In this document: in pieces, positions 44,252 to 52,911 of the stretch
Layout: the number at the start of each line of letters is the position of its first letter
Position numbering within the stretch: position 1 is the stretch's first letter
Translations under genes and position numbers: made by a program
The notes under the pieces: model-generated
The model's input: the letters and a program-made list of their open reading frames with translations, nothing else
Database searches by the model: none
Told to the model about the DNA's origin: nothing
Assembly: GCA_964519665.1 (NCBI GenBank)
Contig: CAZFIV010000003.1
Span: 1 to 64,000 of the forward strand
Length of the DNA: 64,000 nt
Source of the DNA: JANQQN01 sp964519665
GTDB lineage: Bacteria > Myxococcota > Kuafuiibacteriia > Kuafuiibacteriales > Kuafuiibacteriaceae
Direction: 5' to 3'

Positions 44252-45661
44252 TTGTACCTGCTAGAGACCGTGGACAAGCAGGCGGTTCTCGAGCAGCGCG
44301 CACTGGAGCAGCTCCGTCGCGGGGACCTTCGAGCCGCCCACCAAACCCTGTCGACGCTGTGTCGGTTGCGACCTGATGACTCGCAGCTCCGCAATCGCAT
44401 CCTCCAGGTCGAGCAGCTGGTGCGTCAGCGCGAAGAGGCCCAGGTACGTATTCAGGCGGAGCCGCTGCGATACGCGCATGCGTATATTCAGGCGGGCCGC
44501 TTGGTGGAGGGGTTGAAGCTGCTGAGGGCGGCCTTGGCGAAAGACCCGGCGAACCAACGGCTCCGCGAGCTGGCCCTCGAAGTGGCGGCCCGGCTTCGGA
44601 AGCAGGTCGAAGAGCCCGGCCGGTTGAGGTCCGCCGAGCTACCCTACGGGGCGCCGATGCCCCCGCCGTCGCCGGTCCCATCACCTCCGCCGCCCCCGAT
44701 CCTACCCCCCTCGGCCCGGTCGCCGATTCCGGCCGCGCCCTCGACGCTGCCGTATCCGGTGGCCGGCGGAAGGTCTGGCTCGCCCGCGACCGAGCCGCCT
44801 TCCGACCGGGCGAGGCAGGAAGCCATTCGTAGGGCTCGGCGGGAAGCCGAACTGCGGGCCAGGTCCGGGACCACTCCTCCCAGCTCCGCGGATCCCGCTC
44901 GACAAGAAGCGGTCGCGCGGGCGCGCGCGCAGGCCGAGGCGCGAGCGCGGTCGCTGTCCGGTCACTCCTCCTCGCTGCCCTCACCCAGGTCTGGCTTCGG
45001 GCCTGAGCCCGGTATCCCTGCGCGAACGCCGACCCGATCGGCCCCGTGGACGTACGACCTGCGCGACGACGCCGATGAGTACGAGCTGACCGAAGTAGGA
45101 CTTCCTCCTCGATCGGCCAATGGTGGTCGTCCTGCGGACGACCTGAGGGGCGCGCAAGAATTGCCGACCCCCGATCCGGATGGCGAGATCACGACCGCGT
45201 GGGCTTTGCAGGAGCCGGCCGCGTCCGTCCTGGCCCCGTCCGGGCCGGCCGAAGGGGGCGTATCGACGGACCCTCTCGACGACATCGCCATGCTCGACCC
45301 GATCGACGCGGTCGACCCGATCGATGGGCCGCTCCTGGTGGTCGCCGACGACGAAGTGACGCCCGCCGGCGCGATGCTCGACCGGGGCAGAGAAGAAGAA
45401 CACCACCCGCTCTTCAGCAAGCAGAGCGAGTCTGGCTTGGCATCCGGTGCTACTTGGGAAGGTCCCGTCTCCACGAATGACCTGCCGCCGTTCGAGCCGA
45501 TGCCCACCGATGTGCCGGCCCGGTTCGAGGCCCCCCTGGCGGAGCGGTCGGCGGTGGGCGCCCACTCCGACGAAAAAATCGCCGCTCGACTCGCCGCGCT
45601 GCACAGCCTGCTTGACCGGGTACGTTCGCGCGCGCGAGGCACTCAGGCTCACTCTCACTAA
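44252..45661 (+). CDS. TPR-like protein with long disordered region
   Basis: About 469 aa with a TTG start directly after the preceding stop; a GTG at 44270 is a possible alternative. Residues about 10-130 are helical and TPR-like (LRRGDLRAAHQTLSTLCRL, LVEGLKLLRAALAKDPANQR). The rest is low-complexity: Pro-rich (PMPPPSPVPSPPPPPILPP) and Arg/Ala-rich (RQEAIRRARREAELRARSG, RQEAVARARAQAEARARS), then acidic. Such proteins act as scaffolds in myxobacteria. No enzymatic motif. It is probably co-transcribed with the methyltransferase and the tiny basic ORF at 45678. Confidence 0.75.
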   Translation: MYLLETVDKQAVLEQRALEQLRRGDLRAAHQTLSTLCRLRPDDSQLRNRILQVEQLVRQREEAQVRIQAEPLRYAHAYIQAGRLVEGLKLLRAALAKDPANQRLRELALEVAARLRKQVEEPGRLRSAELPYGAPMPPPSPVPSPPPPPILPPSARSPIPAAPSTLPYPVAGGRSGSPATEPPSDRARQEAIRRARREAELRARSGTTPPSSADPARQEAVARARAQAEARARSLSGHSSSLPSPRSGFGPEPGIPARTPTRSAPWTYDLRDDADEYELTEVGLPPRSANGGRPADDLRGAQELPTPDPDGEITTAWALQEPAASVLAPSGPAEGGVSTDPLDDIAMLDPIDAVDPIDGPLLVVADDEVTPAGAMLDRGREEEHHPLFSKQSESGLASGATWEGPVSTNDLPPFEPMPTDVPARFEAPLAERSAVGAHSDEKIAARLAALHSLLDRVRSRARGTQAHSH

Positions 45662-45677
45662 AGGCGAACGAGACGAA

Positions 45678-45797
45678 ATGGCTTCGAAGAGCAAACACAA
45701 ACGGGTCAAGATGATTCGGCGGATCAAACACCGCCAAGCCAAGAAGGCACTCAAGGCGCGGGTCGCCGAAATCAGGGCGCAGAAAGCCGCTAGCTGA
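45678..45797 (+). CDS. very small Lys/Arg-rich ORF (39 aa)
   Basis: A 39-aa frame from an ATG at 45678 to a TGA at 45797, 16 bases after the TPR gene. Almost half the residues are Lys or Arg (MASKSKHKRVKMIRRIKHRQ...), with no acidic stretch, a composition like small ribosome- or nucleic-acid-associated proteins. It could be a real short gene co-transcribed with its neighbour. Similar tiny basic ORFs occur in myxobacteria, but I cannot name a family. A chance frame cannot be excluded. Confidence 0.4.
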   Translation: MASKSKHKRVKMIRRIKHRQAKKALKARVAEIRAQKAAS

Positions 45798-45852
45798 GCT
45801 CGCCGCGTCGGCTTTGGCGGGTAGGTAGGGGCTCAGGCCTGGAGGGCTCGTC

Positions 45853-45878
45853 AGGGTGCGCCTGTCCGTCTGCACCCT
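45853..45878. terminator. possible hairpin between convergent genes
   Basis: AGGGTGC (45853-45859) pairs perfectly with GCACCCT (45872-45878) around a 12-base loop. A second GCACCCT copy at 45886-45892 could pair instead. The hairpin lies between the ends of a rightward ORF and the leftward pcnB. No T-run, so efficiency is uncertain. Confidence 0.35.
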
Positions 45879-45892
45879 TCATGCTGCACCCT

Positions 45893-47698
45893 TCAGGCTG
45901 GACCCTCGGGCAGGGCTGACGTCGTATCCCCGCCGCTTTTCTTGCGGCGAGGGCGTCGTCGCCGTCGTTTGTTGCCGCTGCGAGTGCCTCCACTCTCCCC
46001 GTCGTGTCCGTTGGCGGCCGCCGTGGGTGGGATGCCTTCCTCGAGATGAAGGTCCGGAAAGCCCGGGCCGTCCACACCCCGAATGGCTGGATGCTCGCCG
46101 TTCAGAGAGGTCAGTGGCTTCTTTGCGGCGTCTGGTTCCATGGGCGGCCGGGTGTCCGCCGACCTTGGGGGAGCGGCCGCCGGCCGGGCTGGGGCGGAGC
46201 TGGCTCCCTCGGTCGAGAGTTCGCGCACCGGGCGCCCGGCGGCGACGGCGTCGGCGCGTTCTCGCCACGCTTCAATAATGTCGAGCGGACGGTCGGTGGC
46301 CCTCAGATGGATTTCGAGCAGGTCCAGGGCATCCTGGAAGAAGGGCTTTTGGACCATCTGGGCGACGTTGACCCGGCGCCGACGTCGTCGCCGGGGCCCG
46401 GCGGTGCTGGTGGGCACGAGTGCCCGCTGGGCCAGAAAAATTTGCCGGAGGTGTTCGTACAGGCGCCGAGTCAGATGGATGCGCGTCCCGATGCCCGCGA
46501 GGAAGTCGCTGATGGCTCGGTTGCGGTCGCGCTCACCGCTGTCGTCACGTTCCAGGGCCTGATTGAGGGGAGCGTACAAGAGGGCGCCGAGGACGACTTC
46601 GTCGGCGACCGGACGATGGGCGATCAGGCTGTCCAGCTCGACCAGGTGTCGCCGGAGCTGCTCGGCGTTCGCGGGGAGTTCTTCGTCCGCAACGGGCACG
46701 GCAACGCCAGGGATGTGACCATCGAGGTAGGCGCGAATCTCCGGAAGCAGAACCGGTAGCACCCCCAGCTCGTCCATCAGCTCGACGGTTCGCGCCGCGT
46801 GGCCGATGCGGAGCAATCGCAAGGTCTCTTCCATGACCCGGGCGGGGGCACACCGCGCGATCTCGTCCCGGTTGTTTCGGATGGCCGCATTCAGGTCCGG
46901 ATCCATCCGGACGTCGAGCTTGGCGGTGAAACGGATCGCACGCAGAATTCGAACCGGATCTTCCCGCAGTCGTATCTCCGGGTCTCCGATCATGCGTAGG
47001 TAGCGCTGCCGAACGTCGGCCAGACCGCCGACGTGATCAATGATGCGGCCGGTAGTGACATCGTAGAACAGGCCGTTGATCGTGAAGTCGCGTCGGCGAG
47101 CGTCTTCCTCTTCGGTCCCGAAGACGTTGTCGCGCCGAATCAGCAGGTCGGCGTCGTCGTCGTCACTGGTGACGTTGGCTCGGAAGGTCGCGACCTCGAT
47201 GATCTTGCCGCCCCGAAAATAAACGTGAACCAGCCGGAAGCGGCGTCCGATGACGCGGCTGTTCCGGAACAGCGACTTCACTTCTTCGGGCCGAGCGTCG
47301 GTGGTGACGTCGAAGTCTTTGGGCGTGATACCGAGGAGCAGGTCGCGAACACATCCTCCGACGAGGTAGGCGCGAAACCCGTGGCGCTGAAGTCGACGAA
47401 TCGCGGAAAGCGCGTGGCCGTCGATCTGGTCTAAGGGAATGGCCTGCTGAGCGGCCGGCCGATGGGTAGCCTTACGCGCGAGGCGCGGTCGGTCGGATGG
47501 TGGGCGCCGCTCCGAGCGGGCGGGACCCAAGGGTGCAACGACGGGAGGCTTGTTCTGCTCGAGGGTCGCTTCTGCGGTGGCGACCGCCCGCAGGACCGCC
47601 CTCTTCGTGCGCAGACGACGCTTGCGGTCCGGCGAGCGCGTGCTGGTCCAGTCCCGAACTTCTCGGAGAACGCGGAGGGTTTCGATGAGCCATTCCAT
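45893..47698 (-). CDS. pcnB: poly(A) polymerase / tRNA nucleotidyltransferase family, PcnB-type
   Basis: A 601-aa nucleotidyltransferase. The catalytic core YLVGGCVRDLLLGITPKDFDVTTD has the GG and D-x-D metal-binding residues. The following ARPEEVKSLFRNSRVIGRRFRL and RRRDFTINGLFYD motifs are those of class II polymerases. The segment up to LLRIGHAARTVELMDELGVLPVLLPEI agrees with PcnB rather than with CCA-adding enzymes. The C-terminal domain MVQKPFFQDALDLLEIHLRA is also PcnB-like. The protein has a basic N-terminal extension of about 80 aa and a long disordered C-terminal tail ending in KRRRRRPRRKK, likely for RNA binding. It probably adds poly(A) to RNA 3' ends in the cytoplasm and promotes decay. 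It stands alone, 147 bases from speA. Confidence 0.9.
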   Translation of the reverse strand: MEWLIETLRVLREVRDWTSTRSPDRKRRLRTKRAVLRAVATAEATLEQNKPPVVAPLGPARSERRPPSDRPRLARKATHRPAAQQAIPLDQIDGHALSAIRRLQRHGFRAYLVGGCVRDLLLGITPKDFDVTTDARPEEVKSLFRNSRVIGRRFRLVHVYFRGGKIIEVATFRANVTSDDDDADLLIRRDNVFGTEEEDARRRDFTINGLFYDVTTGRIIDHVGGLADVRQRYLRMIGDPEIRLREDPVRILRAIRFTAKLDVRMDPDLNAAIRNNRDEIARCAPARVMEETLRLLRIGHAARTVELMDELGVLPVLLPEIRAYLDGHIPGVAVPVADEELPANAEQLRRHLVELDSLIAHRPVADEVVLGALLYAPLNQALERDDSGERDRNRAISDFLAGIGTRIHLTRRLYEHLRQIFLAQRALVPTSTAGPRRRRRRRVNVAQMVQKPFFQDALDLLEIHLRATDRPLDIIEAWRERADAVAAGRPVRELSTEGASSAPARPAAAPPRSADTRPPMEPDAAKKPLTSLNGEHPAIRGVDGPGFPDLHLEEGIPPTAAANGHDGESGGTRSGNKRRRRRPRRKKSGGDTTSALPEGPA

Positions 47699-47845
47699 GC
47701 CGGTGACGGCGCCCCATGGAGAGGTGAGGGGGTTTCCCAGCGGTCTGCAAAGTGCAAGCCGCGAACGGGGAAGCTATAGCAGTCCCGCCGGATCCGGACA
47801 AACGCAAACATCTCGATAACGCCGCCTCGCGGCGCCTCGAGAAAT

Positions 47846-49954
47846 TTACCGGACCGTGGGTTCGATCACGCCATTGGGAAGCACAGACTCGAAGAGGGTC
47901 TCGATCGACGCGCGATCTTCCAGATACGTGTAGCCACCAAGGCCGGCTTCGAAGTTTCGGACCAGGACTGCGCTCTGTTCGAGGCTCATGGTGCCTCGGC
48001 TCAGCGCGGCTTCGATCGACTGGCGCAGCCGGTCCATCAGCTGACGGTGGCTGTACGAGACATAGCTGAGGACGTCCCGAACCGTGTCGCCTTCGATGAC
48101 CGTCTTCACCCGGTATCCGGTAGGGCTGGACGCGAGGTGAACCGCGTGAACGTCACCGAAGAGATTGTGAAGGTCGCCCAGTATTTCCTGATACGCGCCA
48201 ACGAGGAAGATACCTAGCAAGTAGGTCTCGCCTGGGTTGTACGAGTGCAGCTCCAAGCAGTCCTTGACGTCGTGAAGGCCGATGAACTGGTCCATCTTGC
48301 CGTCGCTGTCGCAAGTGAGGTCGGCGAGGATACCCCGGCGGGTCGGTTTTTGTTTGAGGCGATGAATAGGAATGACCGGGAACAACGCCTTGACCGCCCA
48401 CGAATCGGGGACGCTCTGGAACAACGAGAAATTGCAGTAGTACGTGTTGGCGAGCTGCCGTTCGAGCGGCTCGACGTCTTCCGGTACGTATTCGAGGTCT
48501 TTCACGATGCGCCAGATCTTGCGGCAGGTCGACCAGAACAAGCCTTCGACCGTCGCGCGCCCCCGCAAGTCCAGAATGCCGTGGCGGTACAGCGACAGCG
48601 CGTCTTCCTTGAGTTGAATCGCGTCGTGATAGGCCTCGTGATAATTTTTGCGAGTCACCGTCGACTCGACCTCTCGGAGCTCCTCGATCAGCGGATGTTC
48701 CGATGCCTCGTCGGGCGTCGACGCACCGTCCGTCGTTCCGGTGCCGTTGGCGACGGGGGTGCCGTTGGTCGATACTCCGCCCGGTTCGCCCCCGTTGACG
48801 GCTTCGTGAAACGCTCCGTGGTCCGCGCCGTTGTTTCCGTTGGCGGCGCGTGGACGTCCCGGGCGAGGTACCGGGCTCGACTCCTCGTTGTGGCCCACGA
48901 CGTTGAAGATCAGGGCGGAGTGATAAGCGACCAGGGCGCGACCCGATTCCGAGATGATCATGGGGTGCGGCACCCCGGCCTCGTCGAGGGCGCTGCCGAT
49001 CGAATACACGATGTCGGCGGCGTACTCGGTCAAGGAGTAGTTCTTGGACGCATGAAAGTTGGTCTTGGATCCGTCGTAGTCGACCGCCAAGCCCCCGCCG
49101 GCGTCGAAGTACGCCATTGGCGCCCCCATCCGGTAAAGGTCGGCAAAGATGCGCACGGCCTCGCCCATCGCGTCCTTGATGGCTCGAATCGCGGTGATCT
49201 GGGAGCCAATATGGAAGTGTAGGCACTGCAGACGATCGAGCATCCCGGCCTGCGACAGCACGTCGACGGTCCGCACGAGCTCCATGGCGGTCAGGCCGAA
49301 CTTGGAGCGGTCGCCCCCCGATTCGGCCCACTTACCGCTGCCCTTCGCCGACAGTTTGACCCGTACGCCGATGGTGGGGTCGATGCCGAGGCGTTTGGTC
49401 GCATCGATGATCAGCTGGAGCTCGTCGAACCGGTCGACGATCAGGAGGGTCTTGTGTCCGAGTCGCTGAGCGAGCAGCGCCGCTTCGATGTATGCCCGGT
49501 CTTTGTATCCATTGCACACAATGAGCCCGTTGGTTTCGGGAAGCATAGCGATCGCCACGAGCAGCTCCGGCTTGCTGCCCGCCTCGAGACCGATATTGAA
49601 ATCCCTCCCCTGCTCGAGCAGCTCTTCGACCACGTGTCGTTGCTGGTTCACCTTGATGGGCATGACCGCCCGGTATTGCCCCTGGTAACCGTACTCCTCG
49701 ATCTTGTCGGCGAAGGCGCCGTAGATCTGTTCGATGCGCCGCCGGAGGACGTCGGTGAATCGGATCAACAGTGGAAGTGACAGCCCTCGCCGTACGAGGT
49801 CGTCTACGGCTTTCTTGAGGTCTATCGGGGCACTTCCGGTCGCCGCGCTGGTCAGGATGACGTGACCCTCGTCGTTGATGTCGAAGTAGCCGTTGCCCCA
49901 ACCCGCGATGCCGTAGAGCTCAGCCGAGTCCCGGGTCGTCCAAGTGGTCGTCAC
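47846..49954 (-). CDS. speA: biosynthetic arginine decarboxylase
   Basis: About 702 aa from a GTG at 49954; the frame is open far upstream but there it only mirrors the next gene. A PLP-dependent fold-III decarboxylase that makes agmatine for polyamines. The PLP-Lys is in MPIKVNQQRHVVEELLEQG (about residue 110). Later motifs are LHFHIGSQ, DAGGGLAVDYDGS and ISESGRALVAYHS. The C-terminal domain has YYCNFSLFQSVPDSWA and DLTCDSDGK, all typical of SpeA. Unusual is a low-complexity insert of about 60 residues after the ESGRALVAY helix (about 48700-48885 in DNA), rich in Asn, Gly and Thr. It is divergent from pgpH. Confidence 0.93.
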   Translation of the reverse strand: MTTTWTTRDSAELYGIAGWGNGYFDINDEGHVILTSAATGSAPIDLKKAVDDLVRRGLSLPLLIRFTDVLRRRIEQIYGAFADKIEEYGYQGQYRAVMPIKVNQQRHVVEELLEQGRDFNIGLEAGSKPELLVAIAMLPETNGLIVCNGYKDRAYIEAALLAQRLGHKTLLIVDRFDELQLIIDATKRLGIDPTIGVRVKLSAKGSGKWAESGGDRSKFGLTAMELVRTVDVLSQAGMLDRLQCLHFHIGSQITAIRAIKDAMGEAVRIFADLYRMGAPMAYFDAGGGLAVDYDGSKTNFHASKNYSLTEYAADIVYSIGSALDEAGVPHPMIISESGRALVAYHSALIFNVVGHNEESSPVPRPGRPRAANGNNGADHGAFHEAVNGGEPGGVSTNGTPVANGTGTTDGASTPDEASEHPLIEELREVESTVTRKNYHEAYHDAIQLKEDALSLYRHGILDLRGRATVEGLFWSTCRKIWRIVKDLEYVPEDVEPLERQLANTYYCNFSLFQSVPDSWAVKALFPVIPIHRLKQKPTRRGILADLTCDSDGKMDQFIGLHDVKDCLELHSYNPGETYLLGIFLVGAYQEILGDLHNLFGDVHAVHLASSPTGYRVKTVIEGDTVRDVLSYVSYSHRQLMDRLRQSIEAALSRGTMSLEQSAVLVRNFEAGLGGYTYLEDRASIETLFESVLPNGVIEPTVR

Positions 49955-50086
49955 CCGAACCGTGTACTCCTGTCGAGTGGCCAACGCCAGAAACAACTGC
50001 TCGGCTCGACGGCCTGGCCGGTGTTCCGATACGCCGAAGGTCTTGAGGTTGCTTCCGACATCCGTCGGTGCCCAAAGTAAATAGGC

Positions 50087-52429
50087 ATGACCGATCCCAA
50101 ACGGTCGATTTCTGCGGTCTCCAAGAGCTCCTGGCGCTGGGTGCGGCCGGGGCGGTTTCTTCGTGATCTCAACATCGTGGCCGTGCTCGCGCTGCTCGCG
50201 GCGGCCGCCGGCCTGTTCATGTCTCCGCAGGCCGACGACGTGTTGCTGGGACTGCCCGACTTTCGGCTGGGCGAGGTTAGCCCTCGGACGATTCGGAGTC
50301 CGCGCGCCCTGACCATCGGCGATCCGGAGAAGACCCAGGAGCTGCGAGACGAAGTGGCGGCGCGGGTTCCGCCGGTCTTCGACCAAGAAGTGTCGTTGGT
50401 CGACAACGCGGCCGATAGGGTTGAAGCAGCTTTTCAGGTGCTGCTGGCGCATGAACCGGCCGAGGACGAGCCAACGATCGACGGGCCGCCCCCCGACGCG
50501 GGCGAGCGGGCGGCGGAAGTCGACCCGGACGACCTTCGCCTCGATTTCGCTGAGAGGCTGCAGGTGGTCCTCAGCAAGAAGACGCTCGACGCACTCATCG
50601 CGGGACCGCCCGACGAGCTGCGGGACGCCATCCTGTTTTTGCTGACCACCGTGGGCGAGCGGCCGATCGTGGGGCGCAGTCGCGATCTCCCACCGGGACG
50701 GGGTCGGCTTACCGTCCTCGAGGTTTCCGAGGACGCAAGGCAGGTGCGGGAGATCAAGGTCGACGAGACTTCGCGCATCCTCACCCTCGATCAAGCGAGG
50801 GCGGAGGTCGACGCCCTCGCCGCCGAGCGGCTCAAGCATCTGCCGTCGTCTCAGCGGCGGGCGGCCGCGCTCCTCGTAAAGGAGTTGCTCGAAGTCAACC
50901 TGGTCCGGAACCTGTTCGAGACGAATCGTCGGCGCGGTGCGGCGCGGGACTCCGTCAAAGAGATGGTGATCGCGATCCGGCCGGGCGAGGTCGTCGTCAA
51001 AGCCGGCGATATCGTCGACGAACAGAAGCTGCGCATTCTCGAGGGGATGGAGAAAGACCTGCGGGCGACCAGCCGAGTGCAAGTCGCGGCCGGCAGCGCG
51101 CTCTTGGTCCTGTTATTGGTCGGATTCGCGCATCGCGTGGCGTCGCGGTCTTGCCGGCCCGACCGGCCCGCGTCGCGCGACCTGGCGTTCCTTTCGGCGG
51201 CGGTGCTGCTGACGTTGTTGACGCTGTGGGCCGGGTTTCACGGGGTCGCATCGGTGATCGATTACACCCCCTGGGTTGCCGTGGAGACGCTGCGGATGGG
51301 CCTGCCGGTCGCCTTCGGAGTCCTCCTGGTCCGATTGATCGCGGGGGTAGAGGCGGCCGCGGTCTTTGCGCCGGTCGTGGCGATCATCGCGGGCTGGATG
51401 ATGGACGCGAGTCTGGCCGTGACCGTCTACGCCTTCGCCGGGGGGCTGGCCGCCGCTTCCATCGAGGATGGGCATCGGCTCACGAGGTCGCTGTTCAGCG
51501 CGACCACCCGTATCATCTTCGCGCAGGCCACGGTCGCCACGGCCTTCGACCTGCTCGATTCGAACCTCGACCTGCGGATCGCCACCGAACACCTCGCAGC
51601 GGCCACCGTGTCAGCGGTGAGCGCTGCGCTGCTGGCCGCCGCTTGGCTGGCGGTCTTCGAAGCGGTCTTCGGGTACGCGACGAGCCTCCGGCTCGGTCAA
51701 CTCGCAAACCTCAATCATCCGCTCCTCAAGCAGATGGTGGTCGAGGCACCCGGGACCTATCGCCATAGCATCATGGTGGGCACGATGGCCGAAGCAGCCG
51801 CCCGCGCGATCGGTGCCCATCGGCTCCTCGCGCGGGTCGGGGGCTACTATCACGACATCGGTAAACTCAAAAACCCGCGAGCTTTCGACGAGAATCTGCC
51901 TCGTGATGTCGGTCCGATCGCGACCGCCGCGCAAGCGACCGAGCTGCGGGCGCACGTCGAAGACGGAATCGAGCTCGCTCATCAGCATCGCTTGGGCTCT
52001 TCGGTCATCGACATTATCCGTCAACACCACGGCACGGGGAAGGTCCGGCAGCGGTCTAGGCTCGGACCGACCACTGCGCCGGGCGCGGCCGAGGGGCCGG
52101 TGACTTATCCCGGCCCTCGACCCCGCGGACGGGAGGCGGCCCTGGTGATGCTGGCCGACGCCGTCGAAGCCTCCACTCGGCACCTCGATCAGGAGCTGGT
52201 TGTCGAGCGAGCCGACATCGAGCGCGCGGTGACCGAGTCGGTGCAGGTCATCCTGCGCGATGGCCAGCTTGACGATGCGGAGCTGACGCTGCGGGATCTC
52301 GAGCAGACTCGGTCGACGTTCGTCGATGTGCTCGAGGTTCGACTCGCGCGGTCGAGCCGTCCTTTGAGCACCCTCCCCGAAGTCACGGGAGCGCCGATCG
52401 TTCGCGCGCCCACGGGGGAGCCCAGCTGA
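50087..52429 (+). CDS. pgpH: PgpH-type 7TM-HD domain phosphohydrolase
   Basis: A 780-aa membrane protein. An N-terminal transmembrane helix (about 25-45) precedes an extracytoplasmic 7TMR-HDED domain (about 60-320). About seven helices follow (about 330-500) and then a cytoplasmic HD domain. The HD metal site is TYRHSIMVGTMAEAAA with YYHDIGKLKNP (about 560-600), i.e. HDIG. This is the layout of PgpH, a c-di-AMP phosphodiesterase in Firmicutes. Activity on c-di-AMP here is inferred. It heads a tight operon and is followed by ybeY one base after its stop, as in many bacteria. The usual phoH gene is not visible upstream. Confidence 0.92.
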   Translation: MTDPKRSISAVSKSSWRWVRPGRFLRDLNIVAVLALLAAAAGLFMSPQADDVLLGLPDFRLGEVSPRTIRSPRALTIGDPEKTQELRDEVAARVPPVFDQEVSLVDNAADRVEAAFQVLLAHEPAEDEPTIDGPPPDAGERAAEVDPDDLRLDFAERLQVVLSKKTLDALIAGPPDELRDAILFLLTTVGERPIVGRSRDLPPGRGRLTVLEVSEDARQVREIKVDETSRILTLDQARAEVDALAAERLKHLPSSQRRAAALLVKELLEVNLVRNLFETNRRRGAARDSVKEMVIAIRPGEVVVKAGDIVDEQKLRILEGMEKDLRATSRVQVAAGSALLVLLLVGFAHRVASRSCRPDRPASRDLAFLSAAVLLTLLTLWAGFHGVASVIDYTPWVAVETLRMGLPVAFGVLLVRLIAGVEAAAVFAPVVAIIAGWMMDASLAVTVYAFAGGLAAASIEDGHRLTRSLFSATTRIIFAQATVATAFDLLDSNLDLRIATEHLAAATVSAVSAALLAAAWLAVFEAVFGYATSLRLGQLANLNHPLLKQMVVEAPGTYRHSIMVGTMAEAAARAIGAHRLLARVGGYYHDIGKLKNPRAFDENLPRDVGPIATAAQATELRAHVEDGIELAHQHRLGSSVIDIIRQHHGTGKVRQRSRLGPTTAPGAAEGPVTYPGPRPRGREAALVMLADAVEASTRHLDQELVVERADIERAVTESVQVILRDGQLDDAELTLRDLEQTRSTFVDVLEVRLARSSRPLSTLPEVTGAPIVRAPTGEPS

Positions 52430-52430
52430 C

Positions 52431-52880
52431 GTGCCAACGATCTCTCTCGTTCGTCGGCGTCGACCCGGAGCCCGCGGGGGGAACGCCCGAAGGGTCAAGC
52501 GAGCGGCCTTGACAACCCTGACCCTCGAGGGCGCCGACGCGCGGGAGGTATCGATTCTGTTGACGGACGACCACGAGATTCAGGATCTGAACCGGGCCTA
52601 CCGGGGTTTTGATAAGCCGACCGACGTACTGGCCTTCGCCCTCGACGAAGCCGAGGATGGCGCGGTCGATCCTTCGCTCGGAGATGTCGTGGTTTCGGTC
52701 GAGCGCGCCCAGCAGCAGGCGGTGAGCCGACGCGTCGATCTCGATGCCGAGCTAGAGCTGCTCGTGGTGCATGGTACCTTGCATCTGCTCGGCTACGACC
52801 ACGACGACCCCGATGAGGCTCGGGTCATGCGAAATCGCACCCGGGCGATTCGTCGCTATCTGGCGCACCTCCGTCGTTGA
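52431..52880 (+). CDS. ybeY: endoribonuclease YbeY
   Basis: A 149-aa zinc-dependent rRNA-maturation RNase. The zinc site HGTLHLLGYDH (H-x3-H-x5-H) is complete at about 106-116. Upstream strands DVLAFAL and LGDVVVSVERA are family-typical. The start is a GTG at 52431 just after the pgpH stop, so translation is coupled. It is needed for 16S rRNA 3' processing and ribosome quality control. Confidence 0.96.
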   Translation: MPTISLVRRRRPGARGGNARRVKRAALTTLTLEGADAREVSILLTDDHEIQDLNRAYRGFDKPTDVLAFALDEAEDGAVDPSLGDVVVSVERAQQQAVSRRVDLDAELELLVVHGTLHLLGYDHDDPDEARVMRNRTRAIRRYLAHLRR

Positions 52881-52911
52881 CTCCCGGCCCTTGCCGCAAC
52901 ACAGTCCGTCC

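Noticed and set aside
49955..51082. Long leftward extension of the arginine decarboxylase frame
   Set aside because: It is antisense to the pgpH coding region and has no resemblance to SpeA; the enzyme starts at 49954.
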